Assembly (NCBI GenBank): GCA_934680015.1
Contig: CAKUSP010000010.1
Coordinates: forward strand, 1-64,000
Reading direction: 5' to 3'
Length of the DNA: 64,000 nucleotides
Origin: an uncultured Bacteroidales bacterium
Lineage (GTDB): Bacteria; Bacteroidota; Bacteroidia; Bacteroidales; UBA932
The first letter of the stretch is position 1; each line of letters begins with the position of its first letter. This document shows positions 19,627-28,504 of the stretch, piece after piece. The notes beneath the pieces are model-generated. The model was not told where the DNA came from. It saw only the letters and a program-made list of their open reading frames with translations, and did not search any database. A program made the position numbers and the translations under genes.

Positions 19627-20956
19627 CGTTATTTTCTTTTAAAAACATTACATAATAAATAGGCATATAATCTACTCCATTTTCTTTAAACACATCCCGC
19701 TCATTACTAAAAACGATTGCATTATTTACATGATATTCAGCGGTCGAAAGAAAATAATCAAGTGCACTATGAATTTTATAATCTTTGCCAGATTTCACTT
19801 CTATCGGAAGAACAGATAGTGAAGTATAATCATCTATAAGATAATCGACTTCACCATGATTTTTGTTATCATAGTAGTGCAAATCGAAACCATGGGCATG
19901 AAGTTCTTGTGCTACAACAGATTCATAAACGGAGCCAAGATTAACACTATTCTCTTCCCCAAGTATATCATTTATGTTTGTTTTATACAGAATATTTGTA
20001 AGAATACCCACATCACTGAGATATAACTTTAACAAATTCTTACTTTCAGATTCCTTCAATGGAAATTTAGGATTACTTATCGACTGAACAGACAATACTA
20101 CTCCCGAATTTATCAAATACTCAAATTCGTCTGCATAATCACTAAATTGCTTATGACTGGATGTCCGTTCTATATTCTTTACGACAATTCTTTTCTTTTT
20201 GTTCTCCATGTTAGACGGGACCATGTCATATATTTTACGGATAACTAATTTATTTTCATTATCGTATTGCGAAGCATCTATCTTGTACAAATCATATATA
20301 TCTTGCTGAATATTACGAACTACCACTATATTGCGAGTATCTATAAACTTGTTTACCGCATCTGGCATCCCCCCGACAATAAGATATAGTTTGAATTGTC
20401 TCAACATATAGTTATGCAGAGCATCATTTAAAGGCTTTTTTTTAATAAAGTGCTCTCTAACACCATCAATAGTACTTTGGCCACATCCCATTGCTAAAAG
20501 AAACTCTTCAAAATCTAACGGATACATCTGTTCTATAGCGATACTGCCAAGCGGAACAGAAGGTGTTCGAGATAAAGCCACGCCTAATTCAGAGCCACTC
20601 GCAATATATCTATATTTACCATCTTCATTAAGAAATTTTAAGATGGTCATAAGGTGCGGGTAACTTTGAATTTCGTCCAAAAATACAAGTGTATCCTCGA
20701 AGGTCCCCAGATGCATTCCCGCCATGACGCCAAGTTGCAAATAAAAGTCATCTACACTATGAACATCAGCAAATATCCTGGCACCCTCCTTATCTTCCTT
20801 AAGGTTTATCTCTACGAAATTCGTAAAAAGACGACTTCCCACATATCTAATTAGATATGATTTTCCCACCTGCCTAGCACCATTAACTAAAAGAATTTTA
20901 TGAGATTCCGTCTTAAGAAAACGCTCAATGAATGATGTAAATTTCCTATATAGCAT
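19577..20956 (-). CDS. P-loop ATPase of the AAA_14/DUF4143 family
   Basis: A 459-residue protein with Walker A GARQVGKS (26-33), Walker B VFLDE (91-95), and a C-terminal DUF4143 region with a nuclease-like pattern (GEVDYLI then PIEVKSGK, the ExD/ExK arrangement of PD-(D/E)XK folds). Such ATPases are common, often horizontally spread, and of unclear function in Bacteroidetes. It lies upstream of and overlaps the GDPD gene, and is divergent from another ATPase at 21166. It is unlikely to be part of glycan use. A toxin-like or mobile-element role cannot be excluded. Confidence 0.85.
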   Translation of the reverse strand: MLYRKFTSFIERFLKTESHKILLVNGARQVGKSYLIRYVGSRLFTNFVEINLKEDKEGARIFADVHSVDDFYLQLGVMAGMHLGTFEDTLVFLDEIQSYPHLMTILKFLNEDGKYRYIASGSELGVALSRTPSVPLGSIAIEQMYPLDFEEFLLAMGCGQSTIDGVREHFIKKKPLNDALHNYMLRQFKLYLIVGGMPDAVNKFIDTRNIVVVRNIQQDIYDLYKIDASQYDNENKLVIRKIYDMVPSNMENKKKRIVVKNIERTSSHKQFSDYADEFEYLINSGVVLSVQSISNPKFPLKESESKNLLKLYLSDVGILTNILYKTNINDILGEENSVNLGSVYESVVAQELHAHGFDLHYYDNKNHGEVDYLIDDYTSLSVLPIEVKSGKDYKIHSALDYFLSTAEYHVNNAIVFSNERDVFKENGVDYMPIYYVMFLKENNDEELIIPEIILPQEVE

Positions 20957-20977
20957 TGCATTAAGTAATCAACAACG

Positions 20978-21008
20978 CAAATATACTATAAATCAGTCGA
21001 TAAACAAT
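20978..21008 (-). promoter_or_regulatory. Promoter of the DUF4143 ATPase gene
   Basis: On the minus strand, ATTG (21005-21008), a 19-base spacer and TATATTTG (20978-20985) match the Bacteroidetes -33/-7 pattern, with an exact -7 box and one mismatch at -33. The start ATG is 22 bases downstream. Confidence 0.55.
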
Positions 21009-21014
21009 AACAAA

Positions 21015-21100
21015 GGGACTTTTTCGCACTTTTAGACTATTAAAATTGGGACTTTTTCCGAATTTTTAGGAGTGATTTTAAGGACTTTTTCTGAATTTCA
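21015..21100 (+). repeat. Three direct repeats between divergent ATPase genes
   Basis: Three copies of a GGACTTTTT-containing unit start at 21015, 21048 and 21081 with a period of 33 bases (about three helical turns). Each continues with a variant of CxGAATTTTTAG. The regular spacing on one helix face suggests protein binding sites controlling one or both neighbouring genes. Confidence 0.65.
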
Positions 21101-21131
21101 TTACCATTTTATGGTAACCACTTTATGGTAA
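21101..21131 (+). promoter_or_regulatory. Operator-like inverted and direct repeat
   Basis: TTACCAT-TTT-ATGGTAA forms a perfect 7-bp inverted repeat (21101-21117). The arm ATGGTAA recurs at 21125-21131. The second half overlaps the -33 region of the promoter at 21122-21152, so binding there would probably repress the 21166 gene. This is inference from sequence symmetry. Confidence 0.45.
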
Positions 21132-21152
21132 TGAGGAAAATTGCTATATTTG
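21122..21152 (+). promoter_or_regulatory. Promoter of the second ATPase gene
   Basis: TTTA (21122-21125), a 19-base spacer and an exact -7 box TATATTTG (21145-21152). The ATG at 21166 follows 13 bases after the box, which implies a very short leader. Confidence 0.6.
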
Positions 21153-21165
21153 CAAAAAAAAAATC

Positions 21166-22302
21166 ATGCGAAATCCTTTCATTACAAGTGGTTATGCTGG
21201 AGCAGAATACTTCTGTGACAGAATAGAAGAAACTTCATACTTAAGAAGTCTTCTATACAATGAACACAATATTGCTCTAATTTCACCACGAAGAATAGGA
21301 AAGACGGAACTAATAAACCATGTCTTTGACAATGATACATTCAAAGAGGATTATTATTGCTTTGTCGTAGATATCTATGCTACAAAAACACTAAGTGATT
21401 TCGTAAACATATTAGGCAAAACCATTCTCAATACACTGAAACCAAAAGGGAAATCAGTATGGGAAAAGTTCGTATCAACGCTTAAATCTCTTCATTCTGA
21501 AATAACTTTCGACATAAATGGGCTGCCATCATGGAATGTATCCATAGGAGAAATAAATAATCCCAATGTCTCCCTTGATGAAATATTTTCCTATTTGCAA
21601 AATACTAACAAGCCCTGCATAGTAGCAATAGATGAATTTCAGCAAATCACTAAATATAACGATCCCAACATTGAAGCTACAATAAGGACCTATGTACAAA
21701 GAACCACTAATGCCCATTTTATATTTTCAGGAAGTCAAAGGCATATCATGAATGGGATGTTCACTTCTCCGTCACGCCCTTTTTACCAAGGTGTAACAAT
21801 CATGAATCTTCAACCTATTCCACTTGATAAGTATACAGAATTCACCATTAAGAAATTTAAAGAATATGAAAAGAATATCGAACCAGAAGTGATTCAAATC
21901 CTTTACACAAAATTTAATGCCATAACAAGTTACATTCATAGAGTACTTAACATTCTATTTTCTAGAACAGAAAAGCACTCGACTTGTACGGACAAAATGA
22001 TCGATGATGCCATAAACCTTATAATCCGATTATCTTCAGATACTTATGAAGCATTACTTTATCAAATGCCAGTAAAACAGAGGGATGTATTTTTAGCTAT
22101 CGCATCAGAGAAAAAAGCAAAAGAAGTCACAAGTAGTGCTTTCATAAAAAAATATGGACTTGTATCATCAAGTAGTGTATCTTCCGCATTAAATGGACTT
22201 CTCGAAAAGGATTTCATCACTAACGATCTCGGAAGCTACTCCGTATATGACCAATTTTTCTCTTTATGGTTAGAAAGCAAAGGATTATTAAAAAACAGAT
22301 AA
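21166..22302 (+). CDS. P-loop ATPase of the archaeal-type ATPase (ATPase_2) family
   Basis: A 378-residue protein with Walker A SPRRIGKT (40-47), Walker B CIVAIDEFQ (Asp156-Glu157), a sensor-like FIFSGSQRH, and a C-terminal winged-helix-like part (SSAFIKKYGLVSSSSVSSALNGLLEKDFI). The family belongs to the STAND/AAA-like ATPases; functions are mostly unknown, and some are defence- or mobile-element-linked. It is divergent from a second ATPase of another family, with a shared repeat-rich control region. No terminator was seen behind it. Confidence 0.85.
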   Translation: MRNPFITSGYAGAEYFCDRIEETSYLRSLLYNEHNIALISPRRIGKTELINHVFDNDTFKEDYYCFVVDIYATKTLSDFVNILGKTILNTLKPKGKSVWEKFVSTLKSLHSEITFDINGLPSWNVSIGEINNPNVSLDEIFSYLQNTNKPCIVAIDEFQQITKYNDPNIEATIRTYVQRTTNAHFIFSGSQRHIMNGMFTSPSRPFYQGVTIMNLQPIPLDKYTEFTIKKFKEYEKNIEPEVIQILYTKFNAITSYIHRVLNILFSRTEKHSTCTDKMIDDAINLIIRLSSDTYEALLYQMPVKQRDVFLAIASEKKAKEVTSSAFIKKYGLVSSSSVSSALNGLLEKDFITNDLGSYSVYDQFFSLWLESKGLLKNR

Positions 22303-22343
22303 CTCTTTCGTACAAGCATATAAAGATAACTTTATGACACTAC

Positions 22344-24380
22344 TTATTTATTTTGCATCATATAGTATGTATTTATCCTCAAATAAACATCAATATCCGA
22401 ATCATATTCAACTTTAGTAACCCAATTTTTGTCATTTTGAAAAGAATTCAAAAAATCGTGTGTAATAGACCTATTATCTTCTAAATAAAACTGAGCTGAC
22501 CTAATGCCCACCCCCATCCAATTCATGTGCAAATTTTGAGGATAAAGGTAATAATACTTTCGTAGGTCATGTATGTTAATATAATCACCTATTACATACC
22601 CAATCATTTCACTCTTTCCAAAAATAACATTTGAAGTATATTCTATGCCATTTAATTCCATATTAAATATTAAAAACCAAAGAAGACATCTCATAATCAA
22701 CAAAAACAAGCCATTTAGAAAAATGCCTTACGACCTTATTTTCAAATAAATACTCATTAATATTCCACGACTTTGAATCATACTCCTGTATTACATTTTG
22801 GAAAAAAGAATCCATATCAACAGTCCACTTTGTCAAACAATCAAATACTTGTTTTCGAGTTAAATTAATCACTCCAGACGGATTTATAAGATAATAAATT
22901 GCAGATATGGATTTATCCATCCACAACGATGATCCTGCACTATATTCTCCAAAATACCGAGAATTAGCATATGCCCAAGCTTCTCCCAATTCACATTTTC
23001 TTTGAGCCTCATCTCTTCGCAAGCCATTTCCATAACAATCTTGTCCACTTATTACTGATGACACTATATACCCTATAAAATCCAACCAATACTCATCTCC
23101 GACAACAGAATAATGGCTTGCATGACTTAATTCATGAAAAACACTTATTCTAATACTATCATATGTATCCCCTTCTACGCCTAAGAACAAATCAGGTAAA
23201 GAAATAAAAATTAAAGCCTTACATAAAGACGGCCTCAAAAAACTCGGAAGTACGTAGGAACAATACTTTTCAATTATTTGAGAGACCCGATTTTTCTTAA
23301 TTTGACCAAGCATAGGAGCACTTGAATAGTTTGAATTTCCAAAAATATTTACGCTTAAATCAGATGGTGGTAGTGCTATCCCATCCATTCTACACATTTC
23401 ATAATACTCATGAACACACGATGCCGTTTGAGCCCACCCTCTCGATATAGGTGAATTCTCATTAAATACAATTTTACGATTAAATGAATTATTTGATGAC
23501 GAGCACTTGTATGATGCTGTCAATAAATAATTGAACTTATTCCATATTCAATAGTCATCTCTTTCACTTTCAAATTTTACACATACATTAGGGGCAAAAG
23601 TAAAATACTGTGATGAAGAATAATATCCAGTATCATCCGTGTATGTAACATCCCACTTCATAAAAAACTGATTAATTACTTTAATTCGTGTAAAGGATTT
23701 TCTACTGATTCCGATTCTACTTTAGTAAACATCACACGCCCAGTTGCTTTTCTCGATACGGCTTTTGTTATTACTTCTTTATCAATATTCAACCTCGCCT
23801 GCATAATAGCATTTTCTTCTAATAATTCATGAGACACACTACCGGACTTAGTACTCATATCATGATGTGGAATATAACAATCTTCTATAATCCTACCCTT
23901 TATACCAAATTCACTGTTATATGTAAATTCCAATTCTTTTTGATATGATTTCGCCTCCCTAATCATATCATGAGTAATTTCCTCTTTAACCATATTTACA
24001 GGTATTACAGTATAAACTTTTGCCCCCAAAATTAACTGGGTGGAATCCACTTCAGTTAAGGGCTGGATTTGCTTAACTTCAGCATCTAAAGGATAATCAA
24101 ATAATTCAAGACCTTGCTCAAATAACGCTCGATATTCAGAAGTGTCCGCTGGAGAAAAACTGACATAATAATCCGTCGCTTCAAGTTGTGAAGATTCGGA
24201 CTTTGTTCCAATTAGAGAAGCATATGCTTTACGCATATTATCTAAAGAATACGGATTACAAGAAAACTCAATTTTATCAATAATTTCATCAGTCGTTTTT
24301 CTATAAACACCATGGTCTAACTCCTTCAAACAAGCGCATAACGACAAAGCGCAAATAACAGTTAACAATACTTTTTTCAT
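22344..24380 (-). pseudogene. Decayed lipoprotein metallopeptidase gene (two frameshifts and one in-frame stop)
   Basis: Four collinear minus-strand pieces form one ancestral gene. Piece 1 (24380 to 23676) is a lipoprotein N-terminus with lipobox SLCAC. Piece 2 (from about 23680 to a TGA at 23548-23550, another frame) gives MKWDVTYTDDTGYYSSSQ, a regulatory-like beta domain. Piece 3 (23547 to 22663, same frame as piece 2) has HELSH (His codon 23134-23136) and LGEAWAYA, a zinc metallopeptidase site of gluzincin type. Piece 4 (about 22709 to 22344) is back in frame 1 and gives the C-terminus. The first piece starts at 24380, not at the ATG at 24419, because the extra codons lie inside a terminator. 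Neighbours are intact, so this looks like true decay rather than sequencing error. Confidence 0.75.
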
Positions 24381-24384
24381 AAGC

Positions 24385-24425
24385 AAAAAAATAAGGGTTG
24401 AGGGAAAAAATCCCCACAACCCTTA
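24385..24425 (-). terminator. Intrinsic terminator of locus 2 operon
   Basis: On the minus strand, TAAGGGTTG (24425-24417) pairs with CAACCCTTA (24400-24392), with an inner GGGA/TCCC pairing, and is followed by a run of T. It lies 20 bases behind the stop of the last locus 2 gene. Confidence 0.8.
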
Positions 24426-24444
24426 ATCTAACCAATTTATTATA

Positions 24445-26052
24445 CTAAAGAGAATTAACAAGCATCTTTGAGATAGTGCGGAAAGACTGATCCACAACAT
24501 AAATTGCAAGTTTTCCATCTTCTTCCTCTGCCGCAATAGCCGCATTTGTATAAGCACCAAATTCTTTGTCTTCCTCAATATTAAAGGTACTCAACAAAAT
24601 AGGATTTTCAATATCATCTATGTTAACTACTGACAAAGACGTCCTTGTCCATGAGAAATAAGCTACATTTATAAGTACACAATACTTATGTCCATTAATC
24701 TCAACTATATCCATATCAAGAGTACCATTATTCCCATCTATGCCCAACGCACAAACTTTCTTCCAAGAAGCATCGTCCATTGAAGGATTGTAACAAAGAT
24801 TCTGGTGAGCATCATACCCTGCATACACCATTCCTTTCTCAATATTTGTTGTAAGATGCCTACAAACTCCTCCATTAGAACTCCACATTGCACTGCCCTC
24901 CATAGGCAATGTTGTATATTTAGAATAATTCTCATCCGCGCATGCGCCATCGTTCAACTGCCAACTTACGCCATACGCACCACCTTGACCAGCTCCAGAT
25001 ACAAGACAAAGAGCAGCTTCCCCCTTAAGAGCATTTCCTGTCACCTTTATCCCAAAATATCCATATCCCCAGAACTGATTCTTGCATGAAATTACCTGTT
25101 TATAAGTCTTTGAATCAAGCAAAGACTCTGCAGGAGCAACAATAACATTAAAATCCTCTCCAGTGGCACCTGACCCAGTAGCGATTACTACATTATGAGC
25201 ATCGTCTGAAGTCACACCTATCACATTAACACCCATATCAAGAGTCTGCATAAAAGCACCTGTTCCCTTGTTGAAAATGTGAACCATTTTCTTATCTCCA
25301 ACAATAAGATAATCACCTGATACCGCTACAGAGTAAACGCCATCTACTGGAAGTGCTTCTGGCATATCCACAGAAAAGGCCGTATTCAAATTCCCATCTT
25401 GTGATGCAATCACAATCACTGTCTTTGCAACAGTCTCTCCTGGGACTTCATTTCCTGATTCATCCTTTTTAGGCACCTGTATAGCTTCAACCGTGAAAAC
25501 TATAGTTTCAACTCTAGGAGCAATCTCTTTCGATGCAGGCATAGTATATTCAGCCTTTTCACCATCGATCTTAAGAGTACCGATAGTGGTCTCGCCAACA
25601 GTGTATTCTACGTTAGTAGAAATGGTGAATGTCTTAGAACCACCTTCTGTACCGAATTCAAAAGCGGTTTCAGAAACCTCAAAGAAAGGAACATAAGGAC
25701 CATTTTGAGTAAGAACTACCTTAACTGGCTCACCACCTTCTGGGGTAAGAGTAAGGTTAATTACACGCTGTGCATTGTCTTCCTTAAGAGGCATAACGGT
25801 AATCTTTACCTTTCCTTCATCTTTTGTTCCAGACTTAACGTTTAAACTCGCTACTTCTTTCTCTACATCGATGGCCGCTGTCCAATCCACATTAGAAGTA
25901 AATTCCACGTTAACAATATCACCATCTATAGGAACTGTAACTGCAGCCTCAGTGGTGAGTTTTAACTCTGGTGTTACTTTCGGAGTTTCTTCTGGGTCGC
26001 ACCCAGCAAGCAAAAGAGTGAGCGCACAAAGCGCAAATAATGTTTTTTTCAT
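24445..26052 (-). CDS. BACON-domain lipoprotein with beta-propeller-like C-terminus (locus 2)
   Basis: A 535-residue lipoprotein (lipobox TLLLAGC). It has a BACON-type Ig domain (about 30-120, with VEFTSNVDWTAAI and VVLTQNGPYVPFF), a second Ig-like unit (about 122-220), and a C-terminal repeated beta region (VYSVAVSGDYLIVGDKK and onwards) resembling a propeller. It is the last gene of the locus 2 operon. BACON domains are found with glycan-active or mucin-binding surface proteins; here a surface binding role is inferred. Confidence 0.72.
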   Translation of the reverse strand: MKKTLFALCALTLLLAGCDPEETPKVTPELKLTTEAAVTVPIDGDIVNVEFTSNVDWTAAIDVEKEVASLNVKSGTKDEGKVKITVMPLKEDNAQRVINLTLTPEGGEPVKVVLTQNGPYVPFFEVSETAFEFGTEGGSKTFTISTNVEYTVGETTIGTLKIDGEKAEYTMPASKEIAPRVETIVFTVEAIQVPKKDESGNEVPGETVAKTVIVIASQDGNLNTAFSVDMPEALPVDGVYSVAVSGDYLIVGDKKMVHIFNKGTGAFMQTLDMGVNVIGVTSDDAHNVVIATGSGATGEDFNVIVAPAESLLDSKTYKQVISCKNQFWGYGYFGIKVTGNALKGEAALCLVSGAGQGGAYGVSWQLNDGACADENYSKYTTLPMEGSAMWSSNGGVCRHLTTNIEKGMVYAGYDAHQNLCYNPSMDDASWKKVCALGIDGNNGTLDMDIVEINGHKYCVLINVAYFSWTRTSLSVVNIDDIENPILLSTFNIEEDKEFGAYTNAAIAAEEEDGKLAIYVVDQSFRTISKMLVNSL

Positions 26053-26061
26053 AACGAATTA

Positions 26062-27483
26062 TTAATTTAGTGTTTCTAAATAATTATCAAACGCGGTCTT
26101 GATACTTGACCAATAGTTATACATCTTTATATGGCATAGGTCGAAGAAAAACATCCCCTCTGTACTATTATTGATACACACATTCACAATATCTCCCATC
26201 TTATCACCTTGTCCACCATTTTCAAATCCGGAAGAATTACCTATATCAGGTCCACCACTGAAAGGAACGCCTTTTAAAAGCGTAGCTGCCTGCTTGCAGA
26301 ATCCTTCCATGTGCCATTCCCCGCTTCCATAAATGCTATCCACCCCGGCATAGGCACCTATGAACATGAAATCGCAATGGTCAGCATAACCATAATTCTT
26401 ATAATTACTTCCTGCCCAATAATACCCGTCAGCCTTAGGGTCATAATCTGGATGAGCCCAATTCACTCCAGAATAGTAATAACTTGAATACCACCCCCCT
26501 ACATAAGCCCCGAAGCGTATGTCAGGATTAACGCCATGCACGGTCTTTTCGGCTTTTTCCACAAAATCATGTATAACCTTGGCGCGGAATTCAAGCCACT
26601 GTTTTTGAATAGCGGTCGTGGACCATCCATTGAAAGCATCCTGCCCTGCTTTCATAATATCTGTAGGCCAATTCGTTACTGATTTCCCAATGTATTCCTC
26701 GAACTGCTTTCGAGACTCATCTGAAAAATCACTTTGTAGACTGTAATCATCGTAACGGCACCTGTCGAGGATAATTCCATCGAGATCATACTTTGCCAAA
26801 TCCTCAAGCAAACTCAACACATATGCCTGCGCATCAGGATTGGCCGGATTAAAAAAGCGCGCTCCCCAATCCGTAGAAGAATCCGTAAGATCGACCGAAT
26901 TCACAAGTCCATCCGAAGTATTGATTACAGATGCCCAAGATTTCATAGTAGGATCTGTAAAAATTGGCCCGTCACTGCCAAGTCCGTAAGGGCAGAGGTA
27001 CCCACCCACCATAGTGTTGATACTGGCATTTATGCGAAGTCCGTTATCACGTGCAGCATCTATGAATGCTTGCAGATAATCGAAATCGGCTGTTCTTTTA
27101 AGCCAGACATAACTTCCATTTACCCATGCATCTATCTTTTTAAGTGCCTCACCTCGCTGTGAAGCGAACAGCACAGTACCATTAGTCGGACGAACATCCA
27201 CTATAAGGTCAGTAAAACCAGTTTCCTTTATGCGCTTTACATCGGATGCTATCTTGGCGCTGTTATTGGCATAGTCTTTAAAATTACCTCCAGCATCTAT
27301 CCACACATAACGATATTTACCTTTCTGATCAGGGTCTGGGGTTGGATCTGGCTTAGGAGTAGGCTCTTCCTCGCCTCCAGGAATAGGAGGAAGAGCAGGC
27401 CTCTCTGTCTTATCACAAGAAGAAAACGCCAATGCAAGGCCCAAAACACAGCATAGAATACTTAATCTTTTTCTCATCATCAT
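26062..27483 (-). CDS. GHL10-type glycosyl hydrolase-like lipoprotein (locus 2)
   Basis: A lipoprotein of about 473 residues (lipobox ALAFSSC, Pro/Asp-rich linker), third paralogue of the GHL10 group in this window. Visible motifs are YVWIDAGGNFKDY, LIVDVRPTNGTVLF, IILDRCRYDDYSLQSDFS (the equivalent of LDYCRY in locus 1) and FGAYVGGWY. It differs from the locus 1 copies by ILDRCRY instead of LDYCRY. ATG codons occur at 27498, 27483, 27480 and 27477. The one at 27483 overlaps the upstream stop as ATGA and is the best start. Confidence 0.8.
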   Translation of the reverse strand: MMMRKRLSILCCVLGLALAFSSCDKTERPALPPIPGGEEEPTPKPDPTPDPDQKGKYRYVWIDAGGNFKDYANNSAKIASDVKRIKETGFTDLIVDVRPTNGTVLFASQRGEALKKIDAWVNGSYVWLKRTADFDYLQAFIDAARDNGLRINASINTMVGGYLCPYGLGSDGPIFTDPTMKSWASVINTSDGLVNSVDLTDSSTDWGARFFNPANPDAQAYVLSLLEDLAKYDLDGIILDRCRYDDYSLQSDFSDESRKQFEEYIGKSVTNWPTDIMKAGQDAFNGWSTTAIQKQWLEFRAKVIHDFVEKAEKTVHGVNPDIRFGAYVGGWYSSYYYSGVNWAHPDYDPKADGYYWAGSNYKNYGYADHCDFMFIGAYAGVDSIYGSGEWHMEGFCKQAATLLKGVPFSGGPDIGNSSGFENGGQGDKMGDIVNVCINNSTEGMFFFDLCHIKMYNYWSSIKTAFDNYLETLN

Positions 27484-28502
27484 TTGACAAAAACACAACT
27501 TCCGACACTCCGTTGATGACCATCAGATGGTTTAAGCATCTCTTTACCATTAACAAGCATAAGAGTAGAGCCACCACCATCGAGATTAAGTGCATCTATA
27601 CAACCATATTCCAGTAGAATTTTAGCGACCTCGCCCGTGGTATAACCAGGTACGCCTTCTGTCATGTTACGACCTTCACATACGAAAAGAACAAGTTTTT
27701 TATCCTTTGTAATGCCTATGGCCGTGCGAGGATGACGTTCGTCCGCCATAATCTCTATCAACTCCTCTTTATAGGTGTCCTTGATAACACCATCTTTTAT
27801 CAATACTGGGGCTCCGCCTATGGCATTCTTAGCCTCGAAGACCTTTCCTTTTGAAGGGAATGAAGCATCCGGAACTTGTAAAGGCTTGGCATCCCAAGAA
27901 TTCTTAGCTGGCGTATCATAAATATAATGACCCTTATCGTTCCAATACGTCCAGCCCACCTCATATGTACCATCCTTATGCTCTATAAATGCTCCGCGAG
28001 TAGGATAGTACATAGCAACCCAATCCTTCGATGCGTAATTAATGTTAGGGCTTAAAAGTTTGCCATTGCTTACTTCAAGACTTGAAGAATAGGATTTGCC
28101 AGAAGCAGTATAAAAATACCCCGCATTGATTACCACAGAAGGCTTGCCCTGTGCCTCATACACTTGAGATGGAGTCTGAAGTGGCTCATTGGAGCCATTA
28201 AGATCTGGAGCATCGAGCCCCCACACTTGGAAACCCTGTTTAGAAAGATCCACCTGAGCGATGTAAGCTATAGCATTAACATCTAAAAGCTTGCTTGGCG
28301 ATTTAAAAACTTGAATATACTCCGGCAGTCCTGCATAGTCTTTAGTTACATCTGACCAATCAGTTGCAGGCTCATCTGGAGTAGGTTCATCTGGCTTTTC
28401 CCAAGGCCAATCTGGAATACCATTATCTTTTTGCTTCTTGTCGCAAGCAGATGTTGCGACAAGAGCAAAAAAAGTAAGAGTTAATAAAGTGATTTTCTTC
28501 AT
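27480..28502 (-). CDS. Phosphodiester glycosidase lipoprotein (DUF2233/NAGPA family), locus 2
   Basis: A 340-residue lipoprotein (Cys20) with NAGYF at 126-130, GGAPVL at 229-234, RTAIGI at 259-264 and NLDGGGST at 306-313. It is the second DUF2233 protein of the window. It lies inside the susCD operon of locus 2, whereas the locus 1 copy is divergent. Overall sequence outside the core motifs differs much from the first copy (for instance APVLI for GPRLV), so the two may act on different phosphodiester-linked sugars. Confidence 0.88.
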   Translation of the reverse strand: MKKITLLTLTFFALVATSACDKKQKDNGIPDWPWEKPDEPTPDEPATDWSDVTKDYAGLPEYIQVFKSPSKLLDVNAIAYIAQVDLSKQGFQVWGLDAPDLNGSNEPLQTPSQVYEAQGKPSVVINAGYFYTASGKSYSSSLEVSNGKLLSPNINYASKDWVAMYYPTRGAFIEHKDGTYEVGWTYWNDKGHYIYDTPAKNSWDAKPLQVPDASFPSKGKVFEAKNAIGGAPVLIKDGVIKDTYKEELIEIMADERHPRTAIGITKDKKLVLFVCEGRNMTEGVPGYTTGEVAKILLEYGCIDALNLDGGGSTLMLVNGKEMLKPSDGHQRSVGSCVFVK

Positions 28503-28504
28503 AT

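Noticed and set aside
21015..21100. Possible CRISPR-like array
   Set aside because: Only three imperfect copies, about 12-base spacing between units, no cas genes; better seen as regulatory repeats.
22310..22335. Hairpin ATAAAG/CTTTAT behind the second ATPase
   Set aside because: Six weak pairs and no T-tract, so not a credible terminator.
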